A stretch of DNA of 22,419 nt, taken from the NCBI GenBank assembly GCA_964426135.1, contig CAYRPN010000096.1:1-22419 (forward strand), written 5' to 3'. The notes beneath the pieces were generated by a model. The model was not told the origin of the DNA. It ran no database searches and saw only the letters and a program-made list of their open reading frames with translations. A program made the position numbers and the translations under genes. The DNA is from CAYRPN01 sp964426135. GTDB lineage: Bacteria; Planctomycetota; Phycisphaerae; Phycisphaerales; Phycisphaeraceae. Shown here piece after piece: positions 22,375 through 22,419 of this stretch; positions within the stretch are counted from its first letter, which is position 1, and every line of letters starts with the position of its first letter.

Positions 22375-22419
22375 TCAGAGCCGGAGTCTGTGACTCCGGT
22401 TCGCCGAGCCGGGTCGATC
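22375..22419. repeat. Composite inverted-repeat element, copy C (cut by window end)
   Basis: The sequence begins TCAGAGCCGGAGTCTGTGAC and continues with TCCGGTTCGCCGAGCCGG. This is the reverse complement of the right arm of copy A (5935-5969) with only one or two changes. The opposite arm and inner hairpin would lie beyond the window. It follows the module 3 DUF1501 gene by 145 bp. Confidence 0.85.

Overview
The window is GC-rich DNA with the gene content of a planctomycete (Planctomycetota, or a close PVC-group relative). The main evidence is three paired modules of a PSCyt1-DUF1549-DUF1553 cytochrome protein plus a Tat-exported DUF1501 protein. A giant SGNH / beta-propeller / HEAT / cytochrome c protein of the 'PVC-type heme-binding CxxCH' family sits between modules 2 and 3. 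A DUF1080 (3-keto-disaccharide hydrolase fold) protein and an OprB-type porin fit the same assignment. I see no rRNA, tRNA, CRISPR array, phage gene or transposase gene.

Layout. 1-465: non-coding leader with a candidate sigma70-type promoter. 466-1116: exported DUF1080 protein. 1117-1448: repeat-rich spacer. 1449-2117: NYN/YacP-like RNase. 2118-2510: spacer with a nested inverted repeat. 2511-3896 (minus strand): OprB-like porin. 4290-5654: secreted alpha/beta hydrolase with a C-terminal fibronectin-III-like domain. 6074-10066: module 1. 10272-14416: module 2. 14632-17757: the multidomain cytochrome. 18278-22229: module 3, whose two genes overlap by 11 bp. 22230-22419: trailer ending in a truncated repeat.

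How the genes may work together (inference). Nearly every product carries a Sec or Tat export signal. The set includes at least seven CxxCH heme-attachment motifs, three alkaline-phosphatase-superfamily-like DUF1501 proteins, a sugar porin, a DUF1080 sugar-processing fold and a serine hydrolase. This suggests an envelope system coupling breakdown or oxidation of a carbohydrate-like substrate to c-type cytochromes. The cytochrome/DUF1501 pairing is widespread in planctomycetes, but its biochemistry is not established to my knowledge, so no substrate can be named from sequence.

The most unusual layer is the repeats. Several different palindromic families fill the gaps between the cluster genes, and several have an outer arm plus an inner hairpin. 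One 30-bp repeat recurs identically inside the coding sequence of the third DUF1501 gene. A second repeat-like insertion lies inside the third cytochrome gene.
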